Shown: positions 1 to 9,341, counted from the first letter of the stretch. The stretch: DNA of 64,000 nt from Williamsia limnetica (GCF_003217475.1 NZ_QJSP01000022.1:1-64000); one strand, 5' to 3'. Numbers and translations: made by a program. Notes: generated from the letters alone by a model not told the origin.

Positions 1-532
1 ACCACCCCCCGGATCATGGATGACAGGGGCAAGAAGTCATACCAGGTCTGGCGACCGCAGCCCCCGATTCCGAGGACTATGAAGAAGGTAACGGGGAATC
101 CAGCGATCTCGAGGAAACGGTGAAGCCGGTCGAACAACTCGACTGTCTGATCTTGTCCCGCCAAGGCGATACTCGTGACCTCGAAGGGTTTCAGTCGCAA
201 GAAGAACTCGACATCAACTTGACCGGGGCGTGGAACGGCCCAAGCTGACCTTTCCCTCGATGATTGAACGGGGCCAGGGGGTTCGGTCACCCGATGACGC
301 TCGACACGCTGATGTTCAACAACGAAACCATTCACAACCTCTTCGTCCCGGGGAAGATGGGCAGGACCAAAAAACAAGCTGCGCAAACCATCTCCACCTT
401 GACGGTCTGAACTGGACCCCTGGCTCGAGCTGGTCGACGTGAGCAACGCCGTGCTGAACCTGGCGTCACTAGGGCGACCATCGATGGCTGGCTCCTGCCT
501 GGCGCAGCGGTTGGACCGGGGAGGGCGGGGCG
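1..532. other. Left edge without a supportable gene; broken coding-like fragments
   Basis: No intact gene can be supported here. One plus-strand frame is open from about 30 to 234 and is rich in Glu, Asp and Gln. Another frame gives a short stretch from an ATG at about 293 to a stop near 410 (it begins MTLDTLMFNNETIHNLF). The two are in different frames and neither has a clear ribosome binding site. The pattern is that of a decayed gene, but I do not recognise the parent family. It may mark the left border of the catabolic island. Confidence 0.4.
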
Positions 533-1585
533 TTACGGGCCGTCAGTGTTGTGACCTGGGACGATCACCGCCCGTCCCAGCACTTCACCCCTCGCGAGGC
601 GCTCATAAGCCTGCGACGCGTCTTCGAGCGAATGGATCTCGACCGAAACGGTCAAGCGTCCGGATCTGGCCAGGTCGATCACTTCCCACAGGTCTGATCT
701 GGTGCCCCAGAACACGCTTCGAACGTTGGTCTCGAACGGGAGGCGGCGATAGCCGACCGGCAATGCGCCTTGCCCCACACCCACAATCGTGATCTGGGCG
801 TATGTGGCGGCAATGTCTCCTGCCAGCGTCACGGTCTGCTCGGACCCGACGAAATCGAAAATCGCGTCGGCACCCGCACCGTTGGTCAGTCGATTGATCA
901 GCCCTGCCGACTGGCCGTCGCCGAGGATCGCGTGGTCGGCTCCCACGTGGCGCGCGAGCTGTAACTTGTCCTCCGCGACGTCAACTGCAATGACGGTCGA
1001 TGCGCCCAGGGCGCGGATGATCTGGATCGCGAGATGTCCGAGTCCCCCGGCGCCGATGACAACAGCAAAAGTTCCTGCGCCGAGTCTGCTGACCGCGCGT
1101 TTGATGGCGTGATACGAGGTGAGGCCGGCGTCGGTCAAAGCGACCGCCTGGACTGGATCGAGGTCACCGAGAGGGATGAGATGACGTTCGTTGTCGACCA
1201 CAAGGTACTCGGCGATCGCTCCGTCAACAGCGATGCCAGGCGGCTTCACACCCCCGGGATCGGTGCAGTAGTTTTCCTCGCCCGCCGAGCAATTGCGACA
1301 CATCCCGCAGCCCCACGGGCCGTAGACGAGAACCGCGGTGCCCAGCGGATAGAAACCGGCGCCTGCACCGTGGGCGGTCACGACACCGGCGGCCTCGTGT
1401 CCGAGGGTCAGTGGTAGCGGCCCGTAGCGGTAGTCGTCCTGCGATGACGACAGGATGTGGAGATCGGAATGGCAAACTCCGGCGGCGGTGATGCGAAGGA
1501 GTACCTGGCCCGGGCCAGGGGAGGGGACCGGAACCTCGACGACCTGCGCCCGATCCTCGAATTTCCTGTACTGAAACGCTTTCAT
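533..1585 (-). CDS. Zinc-dependent NAD alcohol dehydrogenase (secondary-alcohol type)
   Basis: A 350-residue medium-chain dehydrogenase, oxidising an alcohol to a ketone or aldehyde with NAD in the cytoplasm. Catalytic zinc ligands are seen as C38 and H63-E64 (GHE). A structural-zinc loop carries C93, C96, C99 and C107. The Rossmann motif GAGGLG is at 178-183. From memory it resembles Rhodococcus ruber ADH-A over its whole length, which favours secondary alcohols. The ATG has GGAGG upstream. It lies 38 bp downstream of the SDR at 1624-2358 on the same strand, so the two are probably co-transcribed. A terpene alcohol is a reasonable but unproven substrate. Confidence 0.9.
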   Translation of the reverse strand: MKAFQYRKFEDRAQVVEVPVPSPGPGQVLLRITAAGVCHSDLHILSSSQDDYRYGPLPLTLGHEAAGVVTAHGAGAGFYPLGTAVLVYGPWGCGMCRNCSAGEENYCTDPGGVKPPGIAVDGAIAEYLVVDNERHLIPLGDLDPVQAVALTDAGLTSYHAIKRAVSRLGAGTFAVVIGAGGLGHLAIQIIRALGASTVIAVDVAEDKLQLARHVGADHAILGDGQSAGLINRLTNGAGADAIFDFVGSEQTVTLAGDIAATYAQITIVGVGQGALPVGYRRLPFETNVRSVFWGTRSDLWEVIDLARSGRLTVSVEIHSLEDASQAYERLARGEVLGRAVIVPGHNTDGP

Positions 1586-1623
1586 ATGTGCCTCCGACTC
1601 TTGCTTGTGTGAGCCCGAACGAT

Positions 1624-2358
1624 TCAGCGGGCGAGGTACCCGCCGTCGACCGAGAGCACGGAACCGGTGATGAACGACGCGGCCGGTGACGCCAAGAAAC
1701 AGACCGCCGCGGCGACTTCTGCTGCCGTTCCGAGACGACCGAGTGGGTGAGCCGCAGACAGCGTGCGGCGCGCAACATCATCGGGATCGCGCAAGAGTGG
1801 GGTGTCGATGAAGCCCGGGGCGACGGCGTTGACGCGCACGCCGGCGGCGGCGTAGTCAAGGGCTGCAGTCTTGGTAAGCCCGATCAGGCCGTGTTTGGAC
1901 GAGACATACGGGCTTGCTCCTGCTGTACCGACAAGGCCCATCACAGAGGCGACGTTGACGATGCTCGCGCCAGTAGACATCGCCGCGAGTTCCGATCGCA
2001 TACACAAGAAGACGCCGTCGAGGTTCACCGACAGCAGACGGCGCCACTCAGAGATGGCCGTCTCCGCGACCGGACTTTTGACAGGCATTCCGACGCCGGC
2101 GCAGTTGATGGCGATGTCGAGCGCGCCAAAGTGGTTGGTCACCTTGTCGACCATGTCGGCGACCTGCTCGCTCTCTGTGACGTCTACGGCGACCAGAAGT
2201 TGATTGACGACGCCGACATGATCGGCAGGCGGGCGGAGGTCGGCGAGAGCTATCCGTGCCCCCAACTGTGCCAACTCGTGGGCGCAGGCTGCGCCGATGC
2301 CCGAGCCACCGCCGGTGATCAGAGCGACCTTGCCGCTCAGATCGAGGTTCATGGTCAT
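1624..2358 (-). CDS. SDR family NAD(P)-dependent oxidoreductase
   Basis: A classical short-chain dehydrogenase of 244 residues. It has the cofactor motif TGGGSGIG near the N-terminus, a central NCAG, the catalytic Ser in NVASVMG and YVSSK as the Tyr-Lys pair. The C-terminal FITGSVLSVDGG is typical of FabG-like enzymes. I chose the ATG at 2358 because AAAGG lies about 11 bases upstream; the frame is open further but without a better start. It is divergent from the TetR gene at 2501 and leads into the alcohol dehydrogenase. Control by that TetR through the palindrome between them is likely. The substrate is unknown; a hydroxyacyl-CoA or terpene alcohol fits the context. Confidence 0.88.
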   Translation of the reverse strand: MTMNLDLSGKVALITGGGSGIGAACAHELAQLGARIALADLRPPADHVGVVNQLLVAVDVTESEQVADMVDKVTNHFGALDIAINCAGVGMPVKSPVAETAISEWRRLLSVNLDGVFLCMRSELAAMSTGASIVNVASVMGLVGTAGASPYVSSKHGLIGLTKTAALDYAAAGVRVNAVAPGFIDTPLLRDPDDVARRTLSAAHPLGRLGTAAEVAAAVCFLASPAASFITGSVLSVDGGYLAR

Positions 2359-2382
2359 GCTGTGGTGTACCTTTCGGAAAAA

Positions 2383-2421
2383 TTGTTGATGTCCACTGCC
2401 ATTGGACGTGGACATCAACAA
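2383..2421. promoter_or_regulatory. Long perfect inverted repeat, candidate TetR operator
   Basis: Two 14-bp arms, TTGTTGATGTCCAC at 2383-2396 and its exact complement at 2408-2421, flank an 11-bp spacer that itself contains the symmetric CCATTGG. The whole is centred on 2402 in the divergent gap between the SDR (start 2358) and the TetR gene (start 2501). This length and position are what a TetR-family dimer site would show. It would let the regulator control both directions. Confidence 0.7.
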
Positions 2422-2500
2422 CGTAGGACTCCGAGACGCGAGCTATTTGTCGCATCCCGCAACAAACGTTGGGGGGCGGTTGCCGAGATACCGTCAGCAC

Positions 2501-3112
2501 ATGACCCAATCAGAGTCGGCCCGCAGAATCCGGATGAGTTCCGGAGACCGCCGAGAGCAGATATTGCTGGTTGCTCAGCAATTGTTTGCTGCGCGCGCGT
2601 ACGAAGAGGTGTCGACGTCAGAGATTGCCGAGGCGGCCTGCACAACCAGAACGAATCTGCACCATCATTTCGGAACTAAGCGGGCGCTATACCTCGAAGT
2701 GGTTCGGCGATTCGCCAGGCTACCCACCCCTCCAACGCTCGAATCGCCAGCCGAGGACGTTCCCGGCAAGGTCGCCCAGACCTTCGATCGATGGCTCGAC
2801 GTGGTCGAAAGAAACAGGGAGACGTACCTGAGCATGATCGGGGCCACCTCGATCAGGCGTGATCCCGAGGTGGAAGCAGTTCTGCAGACCGGGATGAGGA
2901 TCTGGGAAGAACGTCTTCTGTCCGTTCTGGGGGCGCCGCGGACGGAGGTGAATCGAGCGCAGGTCCGGGCGTTCCAAGCGATGCTGAGTACCGCAACCGA
3001 CGAATGGCTGCGCTTGGGCGCGCTGTCCAGAACGGACGTGCACCGACTGCTGACTCGAAGTCTGCTGGCGCTGCCTACCAGCGCAGATGAGTTCTTGACA
3101 GGGTGTCAGTAG
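2501..3112 (+). CDS. TetR/AcrR family transcriptional regulator
   Basis: A 203-residue TetR-type repressor. The N-terminal helix-turn-helix is clear (ILLVAQQLFAARAYEEVSTS, then a TRTNLHHHFGTKRALY recognition region), followed by an all-helical ligand-binding domain. I prefer the ATG at 2501 to the upstream one at 2402, which would lie inside the palindrome. A paralogue is at 13990-14604: both share the FDRWLDVVERNRET-like segment and the RAFQAM...EEWL motif. It probably represses itself and the divergent SDR-ADH pair, with a terpenoid or acyl-CoA as inducer. The ligand is inferred only from context. Confidence 0.9.
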   Translation: MTQSESARRIRMSSGDRREQILLVAQQLFAARAYEEVSTSEIAEAACTTRTNLHHHFGTKRALYLEVVRRFARLPTPPTLESPAEDVPGKVAQTFDRWLDVVERNRETYLSMIGATSIRRDPEVEAVLQTGMRIWEERLLSVLGAPRTEVNRAQVRAFQAMLSTATDEWLRLGALSRTDVHRLLTRSLLALPTSADEFLTGCQ

Positions 3113-3188
3113 TGGGTCACACTCAAAATGCGACGGCCGGGTCGGGCGGGGTCGGTAGCTCTGGACGCTAACTCGGAGGTTTGAGCGG

Positions 3189-5057
3189 TTGAACACAGGT
3201 CTTTCGACCCAGCGGGAGAATGGCGCGTCATCGTCTGGCGGTGGTGAAGCGCTCCGGCGGGGGCTCGCCGATGTGGACTCCGCTGCATTCCGTAAAGTCC
3301 GCGAGGCTTTTCTCTCGACGGGCAAAGCTGATGACGGAGACGTCGCGAGAGCCGGAATCGCTCCCGCATTACTCGATTCCTGGCGGCGGTGCCTTCGCTA
3401 TGGGCTCAACTCCCACTCGAACCGCGCAGTGAATGTCGGTGAGGTCGATGTCAGCAGTCCACTGGTGCGACTGGCCGATTCGGTAGTGTCCACGCGTGAA
3501 GCCGTACTAGAGCAATCGATGAGCGGTCTGTCCCTGACCGATGCAGATGGTCTGGTGCTCCGGCAGTGGGTGGGTGATCCGGCGCTGGGTCGGTGGTTCG
3601 ACCAGCATGACATCGTGCCGTCGGTGTCCGTGGATGAGTCTGCGGTCGGAACCACCAGTGGCATATGCCTTCTTAACGAGCACCCGACCATGATTCGGGG
3701 ACTTGAACACTTTTATGACGACTACAGTGGCGTCACCTCGGCTGGTGTTCCGGTGGTGCACCCGGTGACCCGTCGGATCGTCGGCTCACTGAACCTCACC
3801 AGTCGGTATAGCGACACCAGTCCGGTTCTGCTGGCGTGGGTCATGGACCTCGTGCGTGACATCCAGAATGCGTTCCTTCAGGCCGCCACACGTCGTGAAC
3901 GCGCGCTTCTCAACGCGTATCTCACTGAGAACCGCGATTCACGTCATCCGCTGATGGCGCTCAACGATCAAACGATCATCACCAATGCCACAGCCGCTCG
4001 GTTGATCACATCGGTGGACCAAGCGATGCTCTGGGAACAGGCGTCGCGGGCCATCCGGGGGGATATCCGAGACCCGCGCCAAGTGGTCCTGACAGACGGG
4101 ACCGTGGTGTCGGTGCAATGCCGGGAGGTCTCGGACAGCGTGGAGTCCGCCGGCGCGGTGGTTCGTATCCGTCCGGTCGTGGACGAGGCACCTCGCCGGA
4201 ACGTGGCAGTGCGTGCACCTGGCTTGCCTGGACTGGTTGGAGACGGATCCCGCTGGAGGGATCTCTGTCGACGCGCTGCCGCGGCCGGGCAGGAGAAACA
4301 CATCTTGATCGTCGGAGAACAGGGCACGGGGAAAACTGATGTGGCGCGGGCGATGGCAGGCGATCGTGCGACAGTACTCGACACATCCGCCTGTGCCGAT
4401 CGGACTTTCGATGCGTGGATCGGTCGCCTCGGACAATCGTTGGAGTCGGATACGGAGTCATCGGTGGTCATTCGCCGCATCGACCAGCTCACCGAGCAGG
4501 CGGCTGCGGGTGTTGCGGAGCTGATCCGATTGCATCGTCGTGGACCGTGTCGGGTGTTCGCGACAACGACCCAATCGGCACATCAAGGGCACTTGAGTCG
4601 CCTGCACGCAGAGTTCCCAGTTGTTCTCGCGGTCCCCGCATTGCGTGATCGGCTGGAAGATCTTCCGGCGCTCCTGGATGCTCTGACTCGCGTTGTCGGC
4701 GATCGACTGGGCAGGGACCCGACGCCCGTCCGGTGGATGCCTGACGCGGTTCAAGCCTTGTCGAGACTGGATTGGAACGGCAATGTGGCGGAGTTGGAGA
4801 CGGTTGTACTTCGAGTGCTCCAAGGGACGAGCAACCGATATGTCAACGCGGCGGACCTGCCCAGCGATGTCGTGGCCAATGCCTCGCGGCGCAGGCTCGT
4901 CGGGCTCGAGCACGTCGAAGCCCAAGCCATCACGGCAGCCCTGCGTGAGGCGCGCGGTAATAAGCACCGAGCTGCGGAAAGCCTTGGAATTGCGCGCTCG
5001 ACACTCTATCGCAAAATCCGCACCCTCGGCATCGACTTGTCCACTGCAGCATTCTGA
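3189..5057 (+). CDS. AcoR-like GAF/AAA+/Fis-type regulator, sigma-54-independent form
   Basis: A 622-residue transcriptional activator. A GAF-like sensory region covers about residues 60-235. A degenerate AAA+ domain follows, with Walker A GEQGTGKT at 376-383 and DRLEDLPALLDAL near its end. A Fis-type helix-turn-helix closes the protein (NKHRAAESLGIARSTLYRKI). The GAFTGA loop that contacts sigma-54 is absent and the AAA+ domain is shortened, so it should work with ordinary RNA polymerase. The start is TTG, decided by GGAGGT eight bases upstream. It is a paralogue of 29880-31649. It precedes a MaoC hydratase and an SDR, which may be among its targets. Confidence 0.9.
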   Translation: MNTGLSTQRENGASSSGGGEALRRGLADVDSAAFRKVREAFLSTGKADDGDVARAGIAPALLDSWRRCLRYGLNSHSNRAVNVGEVDVSSPLVRLADSVVSTREAVLEQSMSGLSLTDADGLVLRQWVGDPALGRWFDQHDIVPSVSVDESAVGTTSGICLLNEHPTMIRGLEHFYDDYSGVTSAGVPVVHPVTRRIVGSLNLTSRYSDTSPVLLAWVMDLVRDIQNAFLQAATRRERALLNAYLTENRDSRHPLMALNDQTIITNATAARLITSVDQAMLWEQASRAIRGDIRDPRQVVLTDGTVVSVQCREVSDSVESAGAVVRIRPVVDEAPRRNVAVRAPGLPGLVGDGSRWRDLCRRAAAAGQEKHILIVGEQGTGKTDVARAMAGDRATVLDTSACADRTFDAWIGRLGQSLESDTESSVVIRRIDQLTEQAAAGVAELIRLHRRGPCRVFATTTQSAHQGHLSRLHAEFPVVLAVPALRDRLEDLPALLDALTRVVGDRLGRDPTPVRWMPDAVQALSRLDWNGNVAELETVVLRVLQGTSNRYVNAADLPSDVVANASRRRLVGLEHVEAQAITAALREARGNKHRAAESLGIARSTLYRKIRTLGIDLSTAAF

Positions 5058-5138
5058 TTGAAGCGTCGGAGAGGCGGTTGCCTGAGTTGTCGCCTTGCCG
5101 ATGTAGCGATGAGCTACACCACCGCGGAGGCGCCATGG

Positions 5139-5639
5139 GTGACAATCGAGCGCATGACCACATCTGAACAACAGCACGCGGGCGTGCGCAGATTCGAGAA
5201 CCTGGACGCTTTTAAAGCCGCCGTGGGTACCGAGCTCGGAACAAGCGAATGGTTGACGGTTACCCAGGAGCAGGTGAACATGTTCGCGGACGCGACCGGT
5301 GATCGCCAATGGATTCACGTGGATCAACAACGGGCAGCGGCCGGACCTTTCGGGGGCACGATCGCTCACGGGTATCTCACGCTATCGCTCGTGCCGACCC
5401 TCGCCGAATCGATCTACACCATTGACGGATTGGCCATGGGGGTGAATTACGGTGCAGACAAATTGCGATTTCCTCATCCGGTGGCGGTGGGTTCTCGGAT
5501 CCGCGAAACCGCGACGCTGACAGCGATCTCCGACCGTGGGACCGGCACAGAGGCGCACGTCAAGTTCGTAGTCGAGATCGACGGCATCAGCAAGCCGGCC
5601 TGCGTCGTCGACGTAATCTACGTGCTGGCTGCCGCATGA
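5139..5639 (+). CDS. MaoC-like (R)-specific enoyl-CoA hydratase
   Basis: A 166-residue single hot-dog protein of the NodN/MaoC hydratase group. The hydratase motif is visible: FADATGDRQWIHVD supplies the catalytic Asp and His, followed by GTIAHGYLTLSL. It should add water to a 2-enoyl-CoA. I chose GTG at 5139, which has GGAGG eight bases upstream; an ATG at 5154 is the alternative. The end overlaps the next SDR by four bases (ATGA), so the two are translationally coupled. A hydratase followed by a dehydrogenase suits two consecutive beta-oxidation steps. Confidence 0.87.
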   Translation: MTIERMTTSEQQHAGVRRFENLDAFKAAVGTELGTSEWLTVTQEQVNMFADATGDRQWIHVDQQRAAAGPFGGTIAHGYLTLSLVPTLAESIYTIDGLAMGVNYGADKLRFPHPVAVGSRIRETATLTAISDRGTGTEAHVKFVVEIDGISKPACVVDVIYVLAAA

Positions 5640-6376
5640 GCGCGAATCCGGCCGCACTTGTCACCGGTGCATCGCGCGGTATCGGACGGGAGATCGCCCG
5701 ACGGCTTGCCGTCGAGGGTCATGATCTCACGGTCAGTGCGCGTGGACGAGAACCCTTGGATGCATTGGCTGCCGAGCTCGAGTCGGAACACGGCGTCAAG
5801 GTGGTGGTCGCACCGACGGACATGTCGTCCACCGACGACGTACATGCACTGGCCGAGGCCCACGCGACAGCACATGGGCGAACCGACGTGATCGTTCTCA
5901 ATGCCGGTATGGGTGCCATCGGTGCGTTTGCCGACTTTCCGGTTCGGCGACTCGAGAAGTTGTTCGCCATCAACGTCCGTTCGGCGTACGTGCTCACACA
6001 GGATCTGTTGCCGCAGTTGCGAGAAGCTGGTCGGTCCACGCACCACGGTGGGAAGGTTCTTGCGATCGCGTCGACGACCGGTGTTGTCGGCGAGCCACTC
6101 AACAGTGCTTACGGCGCCACCAAAGCGGCGCTGATCTCCTGGTGCGAGGCGGTGACCACCGAGGAGTCCGCGGCGGGCGTGATCGCGACCGCGGTCTGTC
6201 CGGGATATGTGCAGACCGCCATGACCGAGCATTTGCCCGGTGAGGTCGCCTGGGAGGATATGCTGCCGGTGGATGACGTGGCCGAGGCGGTGGTCTCGTT
6301 GACCCGGCTCAGCCGACGCACGGTGGTGCCTCAACTCGTGCTGACGCGGCCCGGTCGCCACCTGTGGCGTGCTTGA
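5636..6376 (+). CDS. SDR family oxidoreductase coupled to MaoC hydratase
   Basis: A 246-residue short-chain dehydrogenase with TGASRGIG, a central LNAG, IASTTG and YGATK as the catalytic elements. It lacks the usual C-terminal VDGG and ends with VLTRPGRHLWRA, so it is not a standard FabG. The ATGA overlap with the MaoC gene indicates one transcript and coupled translation. By position it may oxidise the hydroxyacyl-CoA made by that hydratase. The gene ends in a short gap before the convergent SDR at 6461. Confidence 0.86.
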   Translation: MSANPAALVTGASRGIGREIARRLAVEGHDLTVSARGREPLDALAAELESEHGVKVVVAPTDMSSTDDVHALAEAHATAHGRTDVIVLNAGMGAIGAFADFPVRRLEKLFAINVRSAYVLTQDLLPQLREAGRSTHHGGKVLAIASTTGVVGEPLNSAYGATKAALISWCEAVTTEESAAGVIATAVCPGYVQTAMTEHLPGEVAWEDMLPVDDVAEAVVSLTRLSRRTVVPQLVLTRPGRHLWRA

Positions 6377-6460
6377 CGAAGACCGGATCGGAGCGCGCCG
6401 AGTAGTCGCTCGCTGCAACGTATTCGGGGCGTCCGGTCCGGCTGTAGTCGGCGCGTCCGG

Positions 6461-7222
6461 CTAGCGGGGTGCCATCCGGATCGCGCCATCGAGCCGGATG
6501 TTCTCCCCATTGAGCATCGGGTTCGAGACTATGTGTGCGACAAGGTCGGCGTACTCGCTTGGTTGTCCCAGGCGGGACGGGTGCGGCACCTGGGCCTCCA
6601 GGGAGGCTCGGGCCTCGTCGGTCAGGCCTTCCAGGATCGGGGTCGCGAACATCCCAGGCGCGATGGCCACGACCCTGATCAGGGACCGGGCAAGGTCTCG
6701 GGCAATCGGCAAGGTCATACCGACGATGCCCCCTTTCGACGCCGAATAGGACGCTTGGCCGACCTGGCCGTCGTAGGCCGCAACAGAAGCGGTGTTGACG
6801 ATCACGCCGCGCTCACCGTCGATGGGTTCGGTAGCTGAGATAGATTGTGCAGCAAGTCGGATGACGTTGAAGGTTCCGATCAGGTTGATCTCCACCACCC
6901 TGCGGAACCGGTCGAGATCGAGAGGTGCAGTTCGTCCGATCGTCCTGGCCGGATCACCGATACCGGCGCAATTGACGGCAACGCGTAAGGGTGCTTGGTC
7001 GGTGGCCACAGCAATCGCAGCGGCCACCTGCTCCTCGTCGCGCACGTCGGCAGCGGCGAAGAAGGCGTGCGGTCCGAGCTCGTCGGCCACAGACTTGCCC
7101 GCTGACGACGGGAGGTCGAGGATGACGACCTGCGCACCTGCGGCCAGTAGCCGTTTCGCGGTCGCGAGTCCGAGCCCGGATGCTCCTCCGGTGATGAGTG
7201 CGGCCGACCCGTTGATGTCCAT
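6461..7222 (-). CDS. HSD10-like 3-hydroxyacyl-CoA dehydrogenase (SDR)
   Basis: A 253-residue SDR that closely follows the type 10 17-beta-hydroxysteroid/3-hydroxy-2-methylacyl-CoA dehydrogenase family. Conserved blocks include TGGASGLGLATAKRL, INLIGTFNVIRLAA, ASYSASKGGIVGMTLPIARD and the C-terminal NGENIRLDGAIRM, all hallmarks of that family. It should oxidise a 3-hydroxy or 3-hydroxy-2-methyl acyl-CoA with NAD. The ATG at 7222 was chosen for the GAGAGG upstream and for the family's usual start just before the first beta strand. It is divergent from the epoxide hydrolase at 7365. Oxidation of methyl-branched acyl-CoA is a natural need in terpene breakdown. Confidence 0.9.
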   Translation of the reverse strand: MDINGSAALITGGASGLGLATAKRLLAAGAQVVILDLPSSAGKSVADELGPHAFFAAADVRDEEQVAAAIAVATDQAPLRVAVNCAGIGDPARTIGRTAPLDLDRFRRVVEINLIGTFNVIRLAAQSISATEPIDGERGVIVNTASVAAYDGQVGQASYSASKGGIVGMTLPIARDLARSLIRVVAIAPGMFATPILEGLTDEARASLEAQVPHPSRLGQPSEYADLVAHIVSNPMLNGENIRLDGAIRMAPR

Positions 7223-7364
7223 GGTGAACCTCTCTTCGTGTGACGTGTACGGCTGAATTCTGGCAGAGATGACCGCGGGTCCCGTGTCGCAGTTCGCTCC
7301 GCGTCGGCGCATGATCGACGTGGTTCGATACAAGGGAACAGGCTGCGGGTAATTCGAATGGGAG

Positions 7365-8489
7365 ATGATGCGCGTGGGTGGCGACAAGAACGTCGAGATG
7401 CCCGCTTATTCGTGGGAGAGGGTGTCGAACAACGCAATCGAAGATCTGCACCGCCGATTGCGGAGCTTTCGGCCGGCGGCAACCTCACCTACGACCGACT
7501 GGGATCGGGGGATCCCCGCGGAGTACCTCGACAAGGTCGTGAAGTACTGGCTGGAATTATTCGACTGGCGGGCGCAGGAGGACCGGATCGCCTCATACCC
7601 CTGGGTGCGTGGAACTTTGGAGGGTACCGTGGCCACCGCGATTCACCAGCGATCGGCGAATCACGGCGCCAAAGCCTTGGTGCTGCTGCACGGTTGGCCG
7701 GATTCGATGCTGAGATTCGAACGGGTGCTGCCGTTGCTGTCCGATGTCCACGTCGTTGTTCCCTGTCTACCCGGGTACCCCGGTGCGCTCCACCTCCCGG
7801 ACCGGGTGGCGACCCCGACGGTCATGGCCGGCGACATCGCCGCGATGATGCGGGCGCTCGGATACGCCGACTATGTGGTCTCGGGTGGGGACGTTGGCGC
7901 GATCGTCGCGCACATCATGGCGAGCCGCTATCCCGACGCGGTTACCGCGCTTCACCTGACCGATATACCTGCGATCCGGCTGCCGGCCGATCTGCGGAGC
8001 CAGTTGTCCGACGTGGAACAGGAGTACTACCGCGACGCGCGACGGTGGCGTAGCGCGGAAGGAGCATATCGGGCCGAACAGGCGACAAAGCCGCACACGT
8101 TGGCGGCCGGCCTATCCGATTCGCCGGCCGGTGTGGCCGCGTGGATCATCGAGAAGCTACACGGGTGGTCGGACTGCAACGGTGACGTCGAGTCGGTGTT
8201 CCCGTTGGACGACATGCTGACCTGGGTGAGTTTGTACTGGTTCACCAACTGCATCGGCACCTCGTTCGATCCTTACTCCGCACCGGCGCTCGACTTCGGA
8301 CCCATCACGGCGCCCGCCGCGATCTCGATGTTCAGACATGGTCTAGTTCCCGCCGATCGCCCTCTCGTGGAACGGATTTACGATGTCAAGGCTTGGGCCA
8401 CCCACGATTCTGGTGGGCATTTTGCGGCCTGGGAGCGCCCCGCGGAGTTTGTTCGCGGCGTCCGCGAGGCGCTCGAGCTGACGATCTGA
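7365..8489 (+). CDS. Microsomal-type epoxide hydrolase (alpha/beta hydrolase)
   Basis: A 374-residue alpha/beta hydrolase with the N-terminal lid segment of EPHX1-like epoxide hydrolases (about residues 15-95). The oxyanion motif HGWPDS is at 109-114, the nucleophile is D176 in GGDVGA, and the catalytic histidine is H352 in SGGHFAAWE. It would open an epoxide to a diol through a covalent ester. This fold is unrelated to the LimA-type hydrolases in the same window. An in-frame GTG at 7374 has a better-spaced GGAG than the ATG at 7365, so the true start may be three codons later. It is convergent with the SDR at 8508. Confidence 0.9.
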   Translation: MMRVGGDKNVEMPAYSWERVSNNAIEDLHRRLRSFRPAATSPTTDWDRGIPAEYLDKVVKYWLELFDWRAQEDRIASYPWVRGTLEGTVATAIHQRSANHGAKALVLLHGWPDSMLRFERVLPLLSDVHVVVPCLPGYPGALHLPDRVATPTVMAGDIAAMMRALGYADYVVSGGDVGAIVAHIMASRYPDAVTALHLTDIPAIRLPADLRSQLSDVEQEYYRDARRWRSAEGAYRAEQATKPHTLAAGLSDSPAGVAAWIIEKLHGWSDCNGDVESVFPLDDMLTWVSLYWFTNCIGTSFDPYSAPALDFGPITAPAAISMFRHGLVPADRPLVERIYDVKAWATHDSGGHFAAWERPAEFVRGVREALELTI

Positions 8490-8507
8490 CAGACCTGCCG
8501 TTTCGTC

Positions 8508-9341
8508 CTACTTCACTACACAGCCGGCATCGACGGGAAGGGTGGCACCGGTGATGTAGCGCGCTTCGTCGGAGGCCAGGAACAGCACGGCGTTGCTGAC
8601 GTCCACCGGTTCGACCCAGGGGATGGGCAGGATGTTGGTGGTGGCTGAAGCCGGTTCGAAGTCTTCGCGAGTCGGCTTCTCCAGATCAGGCCGGAAAATT
8701 CGGTACGTCGACTCGTTCTGGATCATTGGGGTATCGACCTGGGTGGGATGGATCGAGTTGACGCGGATACCCTGCGGCCCCAGTTCTTGTGTCAGCGAAC
8801 GCATGAGACCGACGACCCCATGCTTCGCCGCCACGTAGTGGGCGATCGACGCGTAGCCTTTGAGCCCGGCGGCCGAGCTGGTGAGGATGATCGAGCCACC
8901 GTTTCCCGCGGCCAGCATGTGGGGGACACCTGCCTTGACGGTGTGCCAGACGCCGGTCAGATTGATGTCCAGCATCTGTTGCCAGGCGTCCTCGGGGATC
9001 TCATGACCGGCATGTGGCGACGCGGCTATGCCGGCATTCGCTGAGATGATGTCGAGCCGACCGAGTTCGGCGACGGATGACGTGACGGCCGCGGTCAAAG
9101 CGTCAATGTCACGGACGTCGACTGCGGCCGTGATGATGCGCCGATCGAGCGCCTCGACTGCCGCTGCGGTGTCCGCGAGTTCTGCTTCGGTCCCCATGGG
9201 GTATCCGATGTCGATGACTTCGCGAGGGATGTCGACGGCGATGATGTCGGCGCCTTCTTCTGCCAACCTGATGGCGTGGGCGCGGCCCTGCCCCCGCGCG
9301 GCACCGGTGATCAGAGCCACCTTGTTCTGTAACCGATTCAT
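8508..9341 (-). CDS. Mycofactocin-coupled SDR, carveol dehydrogenase-like
   Basis: A 277-residue SDR with the marks of the mycofactocin-coupled subfamily (TIGR03971): TGAARGQGRAHA, then a family-specific insert (YPMGTEAEL), ANAGIA, SSAAGLKGY, YVAAKHG and VDAG at the end. From memory it is very close to carveol dehydrogenase of Rhodococcus erythropolis DCL14, including the region around YRIFRPDLE and PIPWVEPVDVSNA. It should oxidise carveol or limonene-1,2-diol using a tightly held nicotinamide re-oxidised by mycofactocin. The ATG is followed at once by the first beta strand and has GGAGG upstream. No mycofactocin biosynthesis gene is in the window. Confidence 0.92.
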   Translation of the reverse strand: MNRLQNKVALITGAARGQGRAHAIRLAEEGADIIAVDIPREVIDIGYPMGTEAELADTAAAVEALDRRIITAAVDVRDIDALTAAVTSSVAELGRLDIISANAGIAASPHAGHEIPEDAWQQMLDINLTGVWHTVKAGVPHMLAAGNGGSIILTSSAAGLKGYASIAHYVAAKHGVVGLMRSLTQELGPQGIRVNSIHPTQVDTPMIQNESTYRIFRPDLEKPTREDFEPASATTNILPIPWVEPVDVSNAVLFLASDEARYITGATLPVDAGCVVK

